Source: Cyanidiococcus yangmingshanensis
Lineage: Eukaryota; Rhodophyta; Bangiophyceae; Cyanidiales; Cyanidiaceae
NCBI GenBank assembly: GCA_013995675.1
Contig: VWRR01000010.1
Coordinates: 1-64,000 of the forward strand
Length of the DNA: 64,000 nt
Reading direction: 5' to 3'
Below the pieces are notes generated by a model. The model ran no database searches, was not told the DNA's origin, and saw nothing but the letters and a program-made list of their open reading frames with translations. Every line of letters begins with the position of its first letter. Positions within the stretch are counted from its first letter, which is position 1. Positions 1 to 11,446 of the stretch are shown here, one piece after another. The translations under genes were made by a program, and so were the position numbers.

Positions 1-587
1 GTACTTTTTTCCCTTTGCATGCAGTTTCGCTGTCTTTCTTGATGTTCTCGCGTTTCGGCTGCTGCCGCTTGTAGCTTTTTATGGGTAATCTGGTTTTTTC
101 CTGGTCTGCCTGTACGATTACTTGTTGAGTTTTTTTTCTTGGAATGATGTTTTTCTCCAGACTGAACTGGTCGACATTATGTTTGTTTACGGTTGCTGCG
201 AGCGTTGGTTGTTTTCGTTTCGCTGGGTTCAATCTTGTTCATCAATAGCGTTCTAGATCCTTACCAGTAGCCTGCTGCTTACTTTGGGCATGCCTGTAGG
301 ATCGCTCTAGCTCAGCGCTCTGCTGGGACCTCCATCCCTATCGATCGTTCGCTGCCATTGGGCTTTTCTACGCACACGGCTCTTGCGCACGCGGCCGATC
401 AGATCGCTCCCAGAATTTTTTATCGCCGCTGATCAATGGATACCCGGTTCGATCGGTCTCCTGCTGGCGCCGACGATCAGATCGCACCGAGATCGACTCG
501 ATTTCGAGGATGGGTACGCTGGCGCCGGCCGCGCCGCGCTTCAGGCGATTCGTTCCGGCGATTTCGCGCCGCCGCCTCCATCGGATC

Positions 588-748
588 GGGCGCCGCCGCC
601 TAGCCCGATCTAGGCTGCGCCCATCACGCGATTCAAGGGCGCCGCCGCCCCGCCCGATCTAGGCTGCGCACATCACGCGATTGAAGGGCGCCGCCGCCTA
701 GCCCGATCTAGGCTGCGCACATCACCCGATTCAAGGGCGCCGCCGGGG
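588..748. repeat. 49-bp minisatellite, 3.3 copies
   Basis: Units begin with GGGCGCCGCCG at 588, 637, 686 and 735. The first three are 49 bp each and the fourth is cut after 14 bp. They differ at only a few positions. The core contains CCCGATCTAGGCTGCGC and CATCACGCGATTCAA. No gene is associated. Confidence 0.93.
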
Positions 749-1149
749 ATGCCTTCGGGCTGCTTTCTTTCTAGTCGCTGGGACGAGCCATGGCACGCCA
801 GCAGCGGGGCGTTCAAGCCTTTTGCGCATACACTTACCTAGCCAGTGATGAACTCGTCAAGCAATCATCGGTTCATCATGCCAATCAATCCATGGTACTC
901 GAGCGATATCAGGCATGGATCGCCACTGGCGAGTGCTCTATCATACGAGCAGACAACAAACACACCGGCGCTTCGAGATCGAAAATCAATCATTGGAGAC
1001 ACGGAGCAGGAACAAACGGTCACGATCGGACACCATCGGCCACCATCGGTCGGCCGGCAATCTACGACACCATAGGCTACCACTGGACTGGACAGCACAG
1101 AATTGGCCGCGACAGATCCAGCGGCCGGCGCGCATTTCCCGCCAATGCC

Positions 1150-1185
1150 TAGGCGCAGGCGTAGGCGCAGGCGTAGGCGCAGGCG
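1150..1185. repeat. 12-bp tandem repeat, 3 copies
   Basis: Three identical units of TAGGCGCAGGCG lie head to tail and are followed by CACGCACGC. A simple repeat without a gene. Confidence 0.9.
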
Positions 1186-2310
1186 CACGCACGCTTTTGC
1201 CGGACCGAGAAATCGACTCCGGTGGTCACGCCGCCAGCGTACGCCAGCATTCGATTGAGCAATTGCACGCCAACGCCCGCACGCGCAATCGATGCGCCGC
1301 CGCTTCTAGCGGAACAGCGCGCCAGAGCCCCAACGCCCTACGACAGACGGACCGAGTGGCGCCAGCTGCCCATTCGGAGGTCCGACCCCGATTCGCTGCG
1401 CAATGGTCGCTCGATCCCGAGGCGCCAGCGCCAGCAGTTTCCCTCCAGATTCATGGATCACCGATCATGCTGACACGCCAAAGTGGGACGGTTCTATTGA
1501 CGACGATGGCTGTCGTCAAGATCGATGCTAGTATGAGCCAATGCCAAGAACACAGAGAGGAGACCTTGAACGATTTTACTGTATCAAACATACAGACCGT
1601 ATTTCTGTAGGGAAAACAAAGCCTACTGGGTCAGGCATCTATACTGTTCTGTACTGGCCAGACACCAGAGAAGGGCGGCGGCCGGGACCACACTGAATGA
1701 CCGATCTCCCTGGTATCGGATTCTCGCTCCTCCATATGAGCTGTTTGTCATGGCCCGCGCCCGTCGTAGGACTGAATTTCCGCTCCCCAGTGGGACCTGC
1801 TGCATGGTCCGATCCCACAGTTGGCGACAATCAAAAAATACTGTATAGAATCTCCTAAAAGAACTGGGAAGTTGGGCCACTGATCCCAAACCAGTGGGAA
1901 TAAACTCTGCGAACCAGCAGAAAAAACGGTTTGTAATGCAGTCATAACAACTGCCTTGCAGGAATGAACACCTCACGCTGTACAGTATTTGGAGACTCTT
2001 CAACAAGCGCTGGAATCTGTAGAGACACTGGAGGCACTACAGACTCTGGAAGCGCCGCGGTGTAGCTTGGCGTACATACTGGCCGCTACCTGGTGTGAAC
2101 ACGATCACCATCCACCAACAACGAGAGCGATTTGCCTGGACCCACAGATGCAGAAATAAGAGGAAACCATCTCCCCAGAACCAAGCAAAACAATGGGAAT
2201 GCGCCCTCAAGCTGCTGGCCAGAGAAAACGTGCAGTCGGCGATCGCGCTATACTCGGCCCCATTGTCGGCGCGCGCTGACACCGCCCTCGACGGCGATGC
2301 TCGGCTGCCC

Positions 2311-2350
2311 GGCTTGGCTTGGCTCGGCTCGGCTCGGCTCGGCTTGGCTC
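2311..2350. repeat. GGCTY pentanucleotide repeat, 8 units
   Basis: Eight consecutive 5-bp units, either GGCTT or GGCTC, followed by degenerate GGCTC/TGCTC copies. The frames through it encode low-complexity Gly/Leu/Ala/Arg and look non-genic. Confidence 0.88.
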
Positions 2351-5300
2351 TGCTGCCCGGCTCTGCTCGGGTGCGCTCCCAATCACCAACAATCTCGACA
2401 ATCTTTATAGAACGTACCAGACCAGCCTATATATACCCAATACCAAATACGTCAAATGAAACTGGCCGAAAACAAAAGAACAAGGCCAGAAACGCACCGC
2501 AAGTGCCTCTGAAGGCACCGATCCGGCCCCGGCCAAACACCTAGTAGAGCACGCCGAGCGCTGCGGCCAGCTAGTGCACACAATCACCGACGATCCCCAA
2601 AATCACAGTGAAGCATACCAAACCGTCCCTAGTGGTCCTAGTAACAAGTCTCTAAAAAGAAAACAACGAATTATAAAGCACAAGTCCTGAAACGGTCCCT
2701 AGGCGCTCGTCGAAACCCTGGTATAGCGCTACGCTGTGACACACCAGAACAGGGCACGCGCGGAGCGCCAGCGGACTCGGTCACCAGCGATCATCGTCTG
2801 GGCAACGCGTCTCTCTAGGCTGTTCACAAACGGCTCGAGATACAACTAGACAGAGAGAAACTCGCAAAGAACAACTAAGAGACAGACTCCAGAAACAAAT
2901 ATCCCGAGACTCGGAGCCGCCGGGCTAGCCCCGGCACTGGCCGAGCGTAGAGACGGCCCCCGTCGCCAGAGTGCCAATCATTGATTCAGGCCCGATCGAG
3001 GGATATCAGACGTTGTCGAAGGCGCTACCAGCACCCCAAACCCCTGAAGAATCGAGTCACCTCTGGTCGATAGGGAGCTAGGTTCCTCTGGAAAGGCCCA
3101 AACCAGCCATACCCATCGTTAGCTAGTCGGTACATTCTTCTAGTAGACTTTTGCAATATCTCTTGATTCATTTACTACATTCAGGTCCAGTTTTCGTTTG
3201 TTTCATTCTAGATCTGTGACTTGATCCAGTCGCCAGACCGCCCGTGTTTTGACCCGTAGCTGCCCAATTCGTAGATATCCAAAAAGTGTTTAAGTTTTTT
3301 TTCGGCGTCATGCCACCATCCAGAAAGATTCTCGCCTCCCTCGATACCTCTCGCGTGTACGTTTTATGGTTTCACAGCTGGGTCATCCCATCCCCTTTTT
3401 TTAAGTCTCTCTCAATATTCACAGTTTATTCAATCGTCTTGATCGCATCGTATTCGCTGGACTGTATCCATCAAAAAGATAGAGTTGATTCGATCTCTGA
3501 ATGCATGTAACTTTTCTATCCAGACCTCCATGGACGCTACCTTATGGCTTCAGGTCTCTCGTGCGAAACATTTCATGGCTTCCGACGGGATCTCACCACC
3601 CTGTTCCCCTCTTTGCTGATCGCACTCGTCGGTACTGATGAGGCATCGGTTTTGCTCGGCCACGTTTATTCCCCTGGGGAGCGCTGTCTCCAAACAGATG
3701 GTAAGCATCCGGATATGCAAACTGCTCAGTCATTGGGGCACCGCCAGAACCTGTGAAGCTGTGGACTTTTTGCAATGCAGTATCTACCTCTGACTGTGAG
3801 TATTCTAAGTACGAAGTTTCGTGATCTCTTCAAAAATCTATCGAATCCGCCAAAGCGGAATCAAGTTGATCTCAGTTCTGCTCTGATCGACAGTATCGCG
3901 GACTCTCAAAAAAAAAAATTCTAGCCTTGAATCTGTCGTCACATTGAAGAGGTTATCTCTGCAAACATCATGATCGTACTCAAAACCAATCAAGCCGCTG
4001 CTTGGTTCGGCATTAAACCAGAGACTGCAAGGCGGCGTAGAAACAAGCCAATTTTTCAGTTCAGTTGCGAAACCACTGATGATCTGCCAATAAGGCTCAG
4101 CTTCTTACCAACCCGGCATTTGTCAGTGAGATTTATTGACGACAGCGGAGCAGTCATGCGTCTTTCAGCGGTTGCACATGGGACGTAGCATCTTGTGAGC
4201 CATTTAGATGTTTTAACGTGCTGGCTAGCCATGTCGGCATCGGCATGAGATGCACAATGCTTCATCGGGCTTATTGAGGCTCCACCATCTGTAGGCTCTC
4301 TTGATTATGAAGCAGCTTTGCATGCAGCATTTCACTGTGGCCGATGACAAAGATAAATCGTGCGTCGAAGAGCTGATCCTGTTCGATGATCTGGGCTCGT
4401 GTCTATAGATAGTACTTGTTAACTCCGAGATGCATTGTTGATAAATATCGACTGTCCGCCGGAACGAAGCCGTGGTTCCCGCATTGATTACATACACCCA
4501 CACCAGAAATATTCTATTCAGACTTTACGCTGATTCAATATTCCAGAGCTCCCTGCTTCATCCAGAAAATGGAATCTTTGATGAGAGGCAATTTTGAGGC
4601 TTTAGCATGGCTCTCGAATCTCTCTGCCGCGTCCCATGCCAGCGTAGTGCCTACTGCTTGCACTGGACCCTTTTTCTGGATTCTCTCGAATCTCTCGGAC
4701 TGCTCGAGCACTGTAATTCTTCTTTTGATGCGCCTCTACACGCAACTCGCCGGTTGTCTAGATTCAATGGGAGCTGAGGACCTAAAGCTCTGCTCGCAAG
4801 TCCATTGGACCATTTTCGGAATTCTGCGGGACTAGAGACCAGAAGAGAGAACGATGACGGTTATTTGGACTTTTCAGTGCATCCAAAGCTACCCTTTGTT
4901 TTGTGACGCTTACATCCTCAGTTTTTGTTGAGACGCGACGAAAAATCAAGCAATTTTTTCTTTGGGGGTGAAGCTCCTCATTATCATCATTGCTACCGAA
5001 TTTCTAACCTTGTTGCAAGCTTTAGGGAAACGTTAGGTCTACACCGTGCTGTGTTCACTCAAGAGCGACGATTCCTCGAACGATCGTGTTCGCACCAATG
5101 CCGGTCGTCAGCTTTACAGGAGTTTCCTTCAGAGCATTTCATCCCCATGGATGAATTTGATATGAACAGCTCTCGGTCAACAGACCTAAGCGAGTCGGCA
5201 TTGCTGAAATAATATGGCGATGCTCTCTGTATGATCTTGAGCCGTTCCAAATGGCCACCACCTTCCTACTCCAACACGTCTTGATCCAAACCTGCTGCGC

Positions 5301-5787
5301 CGAGATTCTAGAGCAGCTCTCTCCGTAGGAAGCGAAAGCACGGGCTTTGCAAGCACCCTGAAAACTGAGCGTGTCGCTCGAGGAAGACGATTGCCAAAGG
5401 TCCCGCCACAAGCGAAATGAGGGCATTTTTCTGACCATCACGCTCTAGATGTTTCCGTCTACACAAGCGCGTAGTCGGCAAAAGTTGAACCTAGATCGAG
5501 CGTATCCTTCCGCTTATCGTTCGACGCCTTGGTCCCGTGACGATTCTGTCTATGAGACACCAGCCTTACCAGATCGCACGCCCTACCATGGGCACACTTG
5601 CTCTTCCATGCGGAGTTTCTGGGACATCATCCTCGGATTTTGTGGGCAACCCAATCGGTTGCCACGAAATCAACGCTGAAGATGCTCCGATTAGAGTCGT
5701 CTCCGTGCTGAGGCTTCTAGTCTACATATAGAGCCATTTACAATGTAGAGCTAACGCATCCCGTCCCCAGCTACGGTCGTGCCTCCG

Positions 5788-8025
5788 TCAAGGTTTCGGT
5801 CGCCGTCGGGATCGCCGCGCCTCCACCCGCACACTCACACCGGCGCTGCTTTTCGTGGAAATCTTGGCACAAGCCTCAATATGCTGCAAGAGATCATTCA
5901 CTTGCTCGGCAAGCTCATCCCGTTCCCGCTGGAGACGCTCTACTTGTTCGCGCCATACAGAGGCATCACGAAGGAGGCGCTCGTTGAGCTCGCGCAGCAT
6001 CCCCACGTTGGTCTTACTCAAGTCCGTTCGATGCTGGTCATCGACGGAGGAGTGGCCGCTTTTCCGATAGATCTGAAGCTGTTGCTCAAGTTCTCGAACA
6101 CGCTTGCTCCAGGTATCCTCCAGTTCCGCTGTTTTCGCCTCGAACCAAATTCGCTGGGATTCCAGCTGCGAGAACAGCAACAACTCGTATTCCTGGGAAA
6201 GCGAGTCCACCTTGCTAGCGACTGTCGCAGCGAAGAGCTGTGTTCGCTCCTCGTCGTGCTCCATGAGATTCCGGCTTGAAGAGCCAACGGCTGCACTCCG
6301 CATCGAGCTGCGACCGAGACCAGCCGTAGCGACGCTCGAGCTTGCCTCGGATTTCGAACTGGTCTCGAGGACTGCGTGTTTTCCGTCCGGTTCGTTCAAA
6401 AGTACCCGATGCACATACGAGTCGCTGCTATAATCCCAAACGCGCCCACTCTGAATCTCCATGCAAAAGACGTGATGAGTGCTGCGATAATGCGCCAGCG
6501 CGTGGTGCTGCACATATCGGCCACACCCGACGTGCCCACAGACTAGGCAAATCCATAGCTGCTTCTGGACATGGCATACTTCGCAGGCAGTCTCCACTGG
6601 CGGCGTCGCAATAGCCACGAAACGACACACTGGACACGATGGATCACTCCAGCGCGCCAAACATCCAGTGTGCAGTGAGTGATTGCATAATCCAGTCATT
6701 ATGGACTCCAGATCGAGCCGGTCGAGGCAGACAGGACAGTTTGGCCATTCTTCCAAGTGCCCTGAATCTTCCTCTTTGGATGATGGCTCACCCCGTTCGA
6801 CAAAATCCCCCGAATCGTGCTCAGGGGGAACGACCAGCGAAGCAACCATGCGAGATCGCTGCTCGGCTGCACAACAATACTCTACTCGATCAACTGGAAG
6901 AACTCGACATCGTTCTTCGCCAAGGGCTTCACTGAAGCGCTTTTCATCGTACTCCATACCAAAAAGCACCGCATCGTCGGGTGTGTGAAAACGCAAAAGG
7001 ACCATGTATGCATTCGGTCGCGTGGCATCCCACACGATGCGTATTCGACGAATCCTTCCCGCGAACGGGGCTACAAACTGCGCCAGGTCGGCTGCACACA
7101 TATACGTTGGCACAGCAAGCATGCAGAGCAACGTCGTACCACTGAACAAGCGTGATGCCTTAGCATGCCGTTGAGCAAAGTCTGAACAACTTCCTCCCCG
7201 AGTGGGCGCGCTCGGGGCACTCAGAACCTTGTCCGAAATGCTCGCCTGATGCTCCATAGAGATTGACCTATCTAGCGATTGACCCGCTGGGCCCGGGTCA
7301 TTCTTGACCTGGTTATCTGACTCACCAACTATACGCTGCTGACTTTGCTTCGTACTGAGTATGGATTGCGCGATGCAGTCCCCCAAGCTGGTGTCTGTGC
7401 TCTCCCTTGAGAGCGCGATTGGTGGCTCCATCTGGAACGGGTTCGTGCGCTCTTCGCTAGTGTCCTCCTTCGGCTGACGGCGACTTACGAGCAGATGAAT
7501 TCGGCCCACAATAATATCAGATGGAATGGATGGATTACCCGCCCGGAAATTAAGCAGCGTCGCGTAGCGCTCAGGTTCCGAGAGGCTCGGCTCGCTCTGG
7601 TAACGCAGCGGTCCACCAGGAGCTTGGTTGGACCCTCCAGACTCGATGGAGACCTCCAATAGTTTCTCGTTGTCGTTCGTAGTCACCCAAGCGGTTCGTC
7701 CATCCAATTGTAGAGTGCCCTCCTTCTCGAGGGTTTCTCGCCGAGCGTTGCTGCTTCGAGCAGCGAGGTCGTCCTCCTCTCGGCTCGCTGGACCCTGCGG
7801 CAGCGAGACGGAGTCTACACCGCGTTCTACGGGCTTCTCTTCCATTTCGCTTCTGCTCTTCTGTACAGTTCGAAGAAACAAGGGCAATCTGTCACCCTCT
7901 TTGACCGGGACCTCCACAAACAACAGTATCATACGATAGCAGAAGCCAAGAACGCCATACGTACAACAAATCCCCTCGAGAAGCACGGGGGTTGCCGTGT
8001 GGCTCGCCTCAAGGTTGGCAGCCAT
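5788..8025 (-). CDS. BRAP2-type RING/ZnF-UBP ubiquitin ligase
   Basis: A 745-residue homologue of BRCA1-associated protein 2 (plant BRIZ, human BRAP), a cytoplasmic E3 ubiquitin ligase. About 290 poorly conserved residues precede the order typical of the family. First comes a BRAP2 RRM-like domain near 295-385. Then a RING finger near 430-468 (CPVCLDRLD, CNHSLHTGC, CPVC) and a UBP zinc finger near 481-540 (CEVC, CLVCGHVGCGRY, AHYRSTHHVF). A long coiled coil follows near 610-720 and a basic C-terminus ending RRSRRRPKP. The frame opens ten codons upstream with GTG; the first ATG is at 8025 and is preferred. In the family the UBP finger binds ubiquitin and the coiled coil mediates dimerisation. 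It is divergent from the SDR gene with only 70 bp between start codons. Family identity is secure; the client protein is unknown. Confidence 0.93.
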   Translation of the reverse strand: MAANLEASHTATPVLLEGICCTYGVLGFCYRMILLFVEVPVKEGDRLPLFLRTVQKSRSEMEEKPVERGVDSVSLPQGPASREEDDLAARSSNARRETLEKEGTLQLDGRTAWVTTNDNEKLLEVSIESGGSNQAPGGPLRYQSEPSLSEPERYATLLNFRAGNPSIPSDIIVGRIHLLVSRRQPKEDTSEERTNPFQMEPPIALSRESTDTSLGDCIAQSILSTKQSQQRIVGESDNQVKNDPGPAGQSLDRSISMEHQASISDKVLSAPSAPTRGGSCSDFAQRHAKASRLFSGTTLLCMLAVPTYMCAADLAQFVAPFAGRIRRIRIVWDATRPNAYMVLLRFHTPDDAVLFGMEYDEKRFSEALGEERCRVLPVDRVEYCCAAEQRSRMVASLVVPPEHDSGDFVERGEPSSKEEDSGHLEEWPNCPVCLDRLDLESIMTGLCNHSLHTGCLARWSDPSCPVCRFVAIATPPVETACEVCHVQKQLWICLVCGHVGCGRYVQHHALAHYRSTHHVFCMEIQSGRVWDYSSDSYVHRVLLNEPDGKHAVLETSSKSEASSSVATAGLGRSSMRSAAVGSSSRNLMEHDEERTQLFAATVASKVDSLSQEYELLLFSQLESQRIWFEAKTAELEDTWSKRVRELEQQLQIYRKSGHSSVDDQHRTDLSKTNVGMLRELNERLLRDASVWREQVERLQRERDELAEQVNDLLQHIEACAKISTKSSAGVSVRVEARRSRRRPKP

Positions 8026-8095
8026 CGCGACATCGCAGGCCTTCTGGGCGAGCACTTGGTTTGCCCCTCTGTGAGCGTTTGATTTATCTTCCCTT
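8026..8095. promoter_or_regulatory. Short divergent intergenic region
   Basis: Only 70 bp separate the ATG of the BRAP2-like gene (minus) from the ATG of the SDR gene (plus). Both 5' leaders and any core promoter elements must lie here or inside the neighbouring coding DNA. No TATA-like box stands out. Calling it a bidirectional promoter is inference from geometry. Confidence 0.5.
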
Positions 8096-9370
8096 ATGCC
8101 CTATTTGCAACTGTTTGTCAGCCAAGTCTGGTCCGCATATCGTTGGGCTGCGACAGCACTAACTACGCTGCTAGTCGTGACGTACTTTGGTCCGCTACTG
8201 TACTTGAGCTGGGCGCCTCGTCGTGACCTGCGGCGTCGCTACTTTGCAGACTTGAGTGCGCAAACAAGCTTGCAGGCTCGAGCCACTCCTGCGAAGGCTA
8301 GCAATATGGCAAGAAATCACAAAGCCCTTCGTGCGAGGAAGAAAGGTGCTGTTGAAGAGAGTCGTTCAGCACCGAGTATACCCAAATCCGCTCTGAACGA
8401 GGCGAGACTTGAACGTGCTCGTTCCGCTACTGCCGAGCCGTGGGCGCTCGTCACGGGTGCATCCTCGGGTATTGGCCTGGCGATCGTCCGGGAGGTTGCA
8501 CAGCAAGGCATTAACGTTGTCCTCGTCGCCCGCGACGACGCACTGTTGCCGAAGGCTCTCGATCAACTCCGCGCCGAGTTTCCCGAGCGCAGCTTTCGTG
8601 TCGTCGCCACAGACCTCTCCGAGACGATGCCACCTCGAGACAAGATCGACGGCAAGTCTGAGGCCACACCAAACTATCTGGCCGAGATAGAAGAAGCAAC
8701 TGCAGATCTCTTTGCGGCAGGCACGATCCGCCTCATCTTTTCCAACGCGGGCTATTTGCTCATGTCTTTCTATTGGCAACGGAGCCTTTCCGAGCAGATG
8801 CGTAACTGGGAGTGTAATATTACTGCGGCGCTTCGGCTGACGCATTTCGTCCTCGGTCAGTGGGCAAAGCACCAACGTGCTGCTCTAAAGCGGGACGATG
8901 ATCGACGAGGCTCGAACGCAGCTGCTTTTGGACTCCTCGCCTTTACGAGCTCATCGAGCTTTTTTCTACCGTCCCCATTCGCCACCCTTTATGGAGCGGA
9001 GAAAGCGGCATTGACATCGTTCGCTCAGTCGCTGGCAGTCGAAGTGCGTGATCTGGGCGTCGACGTGTTGGTCGTGCACCCGAGCTACACCCGAACAAAC
9101 CTGTATGCAAACCAGCCAAAACTGGCGATACTCGAGTTTTTGGATCGCTTCACCGGAGCGAGTCCAGGCTATGTCGCAGCGTCGATCATGCGCGCTGTTG
9201 GTCGGGGCCTTGTCGTGCGAGATATTGGCTTTTATTCATATTTGACTCGCTGGGTGAATCACGTTGTTGATATTGGCCTCTTGAGCAGCCTAATCGTTCT
9301 CTGTCGGCATTTGGTTCCGGAATATAGGCAATTTAGAGCTGACGCAGATGCGTCTCTCCATAGTTCTTAA
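8096..9370 (+). CDS. Membrane-anchored short-chain dehydrogenase/reductase
   Basis: A 424-residue classical SDR. An N-terminal hydrophobic segment (about residues 17-38) precedes a basic linker and a Rossmann fold. Visible motifs are the cofactor loop TGASSGIG at 120-127, SNAG at 216-219, a Ser-rich active-site strand near 284-288, and catalytic Tyr299 and Lys303 in YGAEK. HPSYTRTNLY follows, as in 17-beta-hydroxysteroid and 3-ketoacyl-CoA or 3-ketosphinganine reductases. The N-terminal anchor suggests an ER (or plastid envelope) enzyme of lipid metabolism using NADP(H). The substrate cannot be set from sequence alone. The C-terminal part (about 375-410) is again hydrophobic. The start is the first ATG, 70 bp from the divergent BRAP2-like gene. 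Confidence 0.88.
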   Translation: MPYLQLFVSQVWSAYRWAATALTTLLVVTYFGPLLYLSWAPRRDLRRRYFADLSAQTSLQARATPAKASNMARNHKALRARKKGAVEESRSAPSIPKSALNEARLERARSATAEPWALVTGASSGIGLAIVREVAQQGINVVLVARDDALLPKALDQLRAEFPERSFRVVATDLSETMPPRDKIDGKSEATPNYLAEIEEATADLFAAGTIRLIFSNAGYLLMSFYWQRSLSEQMRNWECNITAALRLTHFVLGQWAKHQRAALKRDDDRRGSNAAAFGLLAFTSSSSFFLPSPFATLYGAEKAALTSFAQSLAVEVRDLGVDVLVVHPSYTRTNLYANQPKLAILEFLDRFTGASPGYVAASIMRAVGRGLVVRDIGFYSYLTRWVNHVVDIGLLSSLIVLCRHLVPEYRQFRADADASLHSS

Positions 9371-10177
9371 ACAGTAGCTCAGTGCCGCCCAAAGCTTGTC
9401 ATACAGATGCAACGAAAATTCGTTTGGGCGAAGGCACGCCTTGGCTGTCACCTAGACGCTGAATCGTTACGGATGACTGCAGTCCACGCGAGACGACTAC
9501 ACAACGCGGGACTGATCTGGCGCCTCTGCTGGATGCCCCAGAGGTACTCGTACATCGCACTGCCGTTGCTTCTGGTCAAGTAGGGCGAAGGGCGCCGCCT
9601 GCAGCACGGCTGAACCCATCATTCGGAAGAATAATTGCTAATGGGAGCAAGCGTGCTACCCCAGTAAAGTTGAGCTACTTTTTGCTCGACTCGGAAACAA
9701 AATGAAACTTGAGCGCTAACGGCCGCGCGAAGTTGCTGCTGGGCCAAAAATGAACACAAAGTAGTTGGTCAGCTGAGCGCAGTGAGGCATGTGCGAGCCT
9801 GAAAGGAGAATCTGCCACGATCTGGCTGCATTAGGCCATGAAGTTCTTAATGGCCGGTCCCGCTGGCTCGCCGTACACAACACGCTTCGAGTCCAGTACT
9901 CCTGATGATTCAGTTTCGTCCATGGGCGCCGCAATCCCAAGGTCCGCGATTCACCGCTCGTGGGACGCGATCCACTCAATATTCATCCATAGACCTGATA
10001 CGTTTAAGATCGATCCTTGCCATCAAATACCTATGGGCACTCTCTATACCCCGAGCGCCTCTGTATGATGATGGCCCCCAAGTCCTGTGTGGTATGATCT
10101 AGATGGAGAGCGAAAAGCTCCGGTTCCTATTCCTGTTGAGCAGGCATCTGGAGGACGGTCGCTCGAGAAGCCCCGAA
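9371..10177. other. Intergenic, no gene seen
   Basis: About 0.8 kb between the 3' ends of the SDR gene and the lumenal cyclophilin gene. Only short chance frames. It should hold both 3' untranslated regions. Confidence 0.6.
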
Positions 10178-11446
10178 TCACACAGTCGGCTGACGCAAGT
10201 TCTCCATACCTTGGATAACCTTCGCTGATTCAATAACATCTCCTACTTTAATGTCGCGCAGGAAGAACGCCCCTTCAGTGGTGTATCCAAACACCGCAAA
10301 GCGCCCATCAAGCAGATTCCGCCCAGCAGGTGTCAGATCCGGTTCAAAGAGGAACCAGAAAAACTGGCTGGAACCACTGTTGGCTTCAAATTCGTTGCGC
10401 GCAAAGCACAGACTACCGTACGCCGTGAGAGGCAGCACTGTTGCCTGTCCACCACGGCCGTCGTCCTCCAAAGTCATTCCATACAGGGGCATCGTATCTC
10501 CTTTGGCGAAAATCTCGAGCGGGATCGTTCGCGTCTCCCCTGTCTTTGCATCGATAAAGCCATGGACTTTACCGTCAGGCTCGGGGTCCCCGGCCTGGAC
10601 CACAAAGCCGTCCGAGCGAATGATTCGCAGCCCATCGTAGAAGCCGCGAGACACCAGGTCCATGAAATTGCCTCCAGTCACGGGCGCTGAGTACCCATCG
10701 ATAACCAGGACAAGCCGTGCCTTGTCATACAGGTTGCCGTCGATGTCGAATTGCTTGGGTGATCCATTCTCTCCGCTCTTTCGAAGAATAATCTCCACTG
10801 TCCCCCGCCCGAGCAACTGTGGCAAGTGGCTGTACTCCTCAGGCACTTGGAAGGGAAACTCTTTCACAGAAAGCTCTTCTAAGAGACCGACCTGCCTCAA
10901 AGTGTCGCGCGCTAAAGACTCGAACTTTTCCCCATCTTTCGCATCCACAAAGGACTGCAGAGACTCGATCATAGATTGCATCGTACCGAGCGTCTGCTGC
11001 GACTCTGCACGCTTCGACTCGGGTATATCAGCAAGCAGTTTGTCGGCCTGCCTTTGCACCAGCAGACTTGACTTGCGGACGTGGTCTCCAATCTGTGGCC
11101 ACTTTTTCTGTCTCAGTTCTCGCACAGCCGCCTCCAGTTCCGCCTGCAGCTGACGCAACGACTGGTTGTTCATCGGCAGCGCCCAGCGCAGCAGAGACTC
11201 TGGGTCCTTGTTTACCGTACCCGAAGCACTCGATAAGGTCCTGTTGACTGCCCAGGAAGGCTCCAGTGCGGAGCTTTGGCTCAGAGCAGACACGCCCAGT
11301 TGGGACAGCACCGTTGCCGCTGCGGCAGCGAGCGATTGCTGCAGCAGCTGCCGTCGGGAGAGACGAAACCGCTCGTTACTCTCTGCTTCCTGCATCGACA
11401 AAACCTGTTTGCGAACACACGAAGAAACCTTTTGTGCTATGAACAT
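10178..11446 (-). CDS. Thylakoid-lumen cyclophilin, CYP38/TLP40-like
   Basis: A 422-residue protein with the plan of spinach TLP40 / Arabidopsis CYP38. It has a plastid targeting region, then a twin-arginine signal with SRRQLL followed by an Ala-rich hydrophobic stretch (lumenal delivery by Tat). A helical N-terminal domain comes next (LRQLQAELEAAV and following), and a C-terminal cyclophilin fold (VTGGNFMDLVSRGFYDG, FVVQAGDPE, SGSSQFFWFL). In plants this protein helps assemble and maintain photosystem II and has weak or no isomerase activity. The frame extends upstream to a GTG at 11563, but the first ATG at 11446 gives a normal-length precursor. It is divergent from the PAP/fibrillin gene, another thylakoid-associated product. 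The cyclophilin active-site Arg is not evident, as expected for this subgroup. Confidence 0.92.
   Translation of the reverse strand: MFIAQKVSSCVRKQVLSMQEAESNERFRLSRRQLLQQSLAAAAATVLSQLGVSALSQSSALEPSWAVNRTLSSASGTVNKDPESLLRWALPMNNQSLRQLQAELEAAVRELRQKKWPQIGDHVRKSSLLVQRQADKLLADIPESKRAESQQTLGTMQSMIESLQSFVDAKDGEKFESLARDTLRQVGLLEELSVKEFPFQVPEEYSHLPQLLGRGTVEIILRKSGENGSPKQFDIDGNLYDKARLVLVIDGYSAPVTGGNFMDLVSRGFYDGLRIIRSDGFVVQAGDPEPDGKVHGFIDAKTGETRTIPLEIFAKGDTMPLYGMTLEDDGRGGQATVLPLTAYGSLCFARNEFEANSGSSQFFWFLFEPDLTPAGRNLLDGRFAVFGYTTEGAFFLRDIKVGDVIESAKVIQGMENLRQPTV

Larger units (their letters stand above)
1..5787. other. Gene-poor left region
   Basis: No reading frame here has a recognisable domain or a convincing protein composition. 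The longest frames are about 90-150 codons, overlap others on the opposite strand, and are rich in Cys, Ser, Arg and His, as chance frames are. The region holds the 49-bp, 12-bp and 5-bp tandem repeats listed separately, a poly-A tract near 3908-3918, and T-rich DNA in the first 380 bases. It could be subtelomeric or a gene desert; no telomere-type repeat is visible at position 1. Short undetected RNA genes cannot be excluded. Confidence 0.6.

Noticed and set aside
915-1610. 231-codon plus-strand frame near the left end
   Set aside because: It contains the 12-bp repeat and has low-complexity Arg/His/Gln composition; other frames are equally open.
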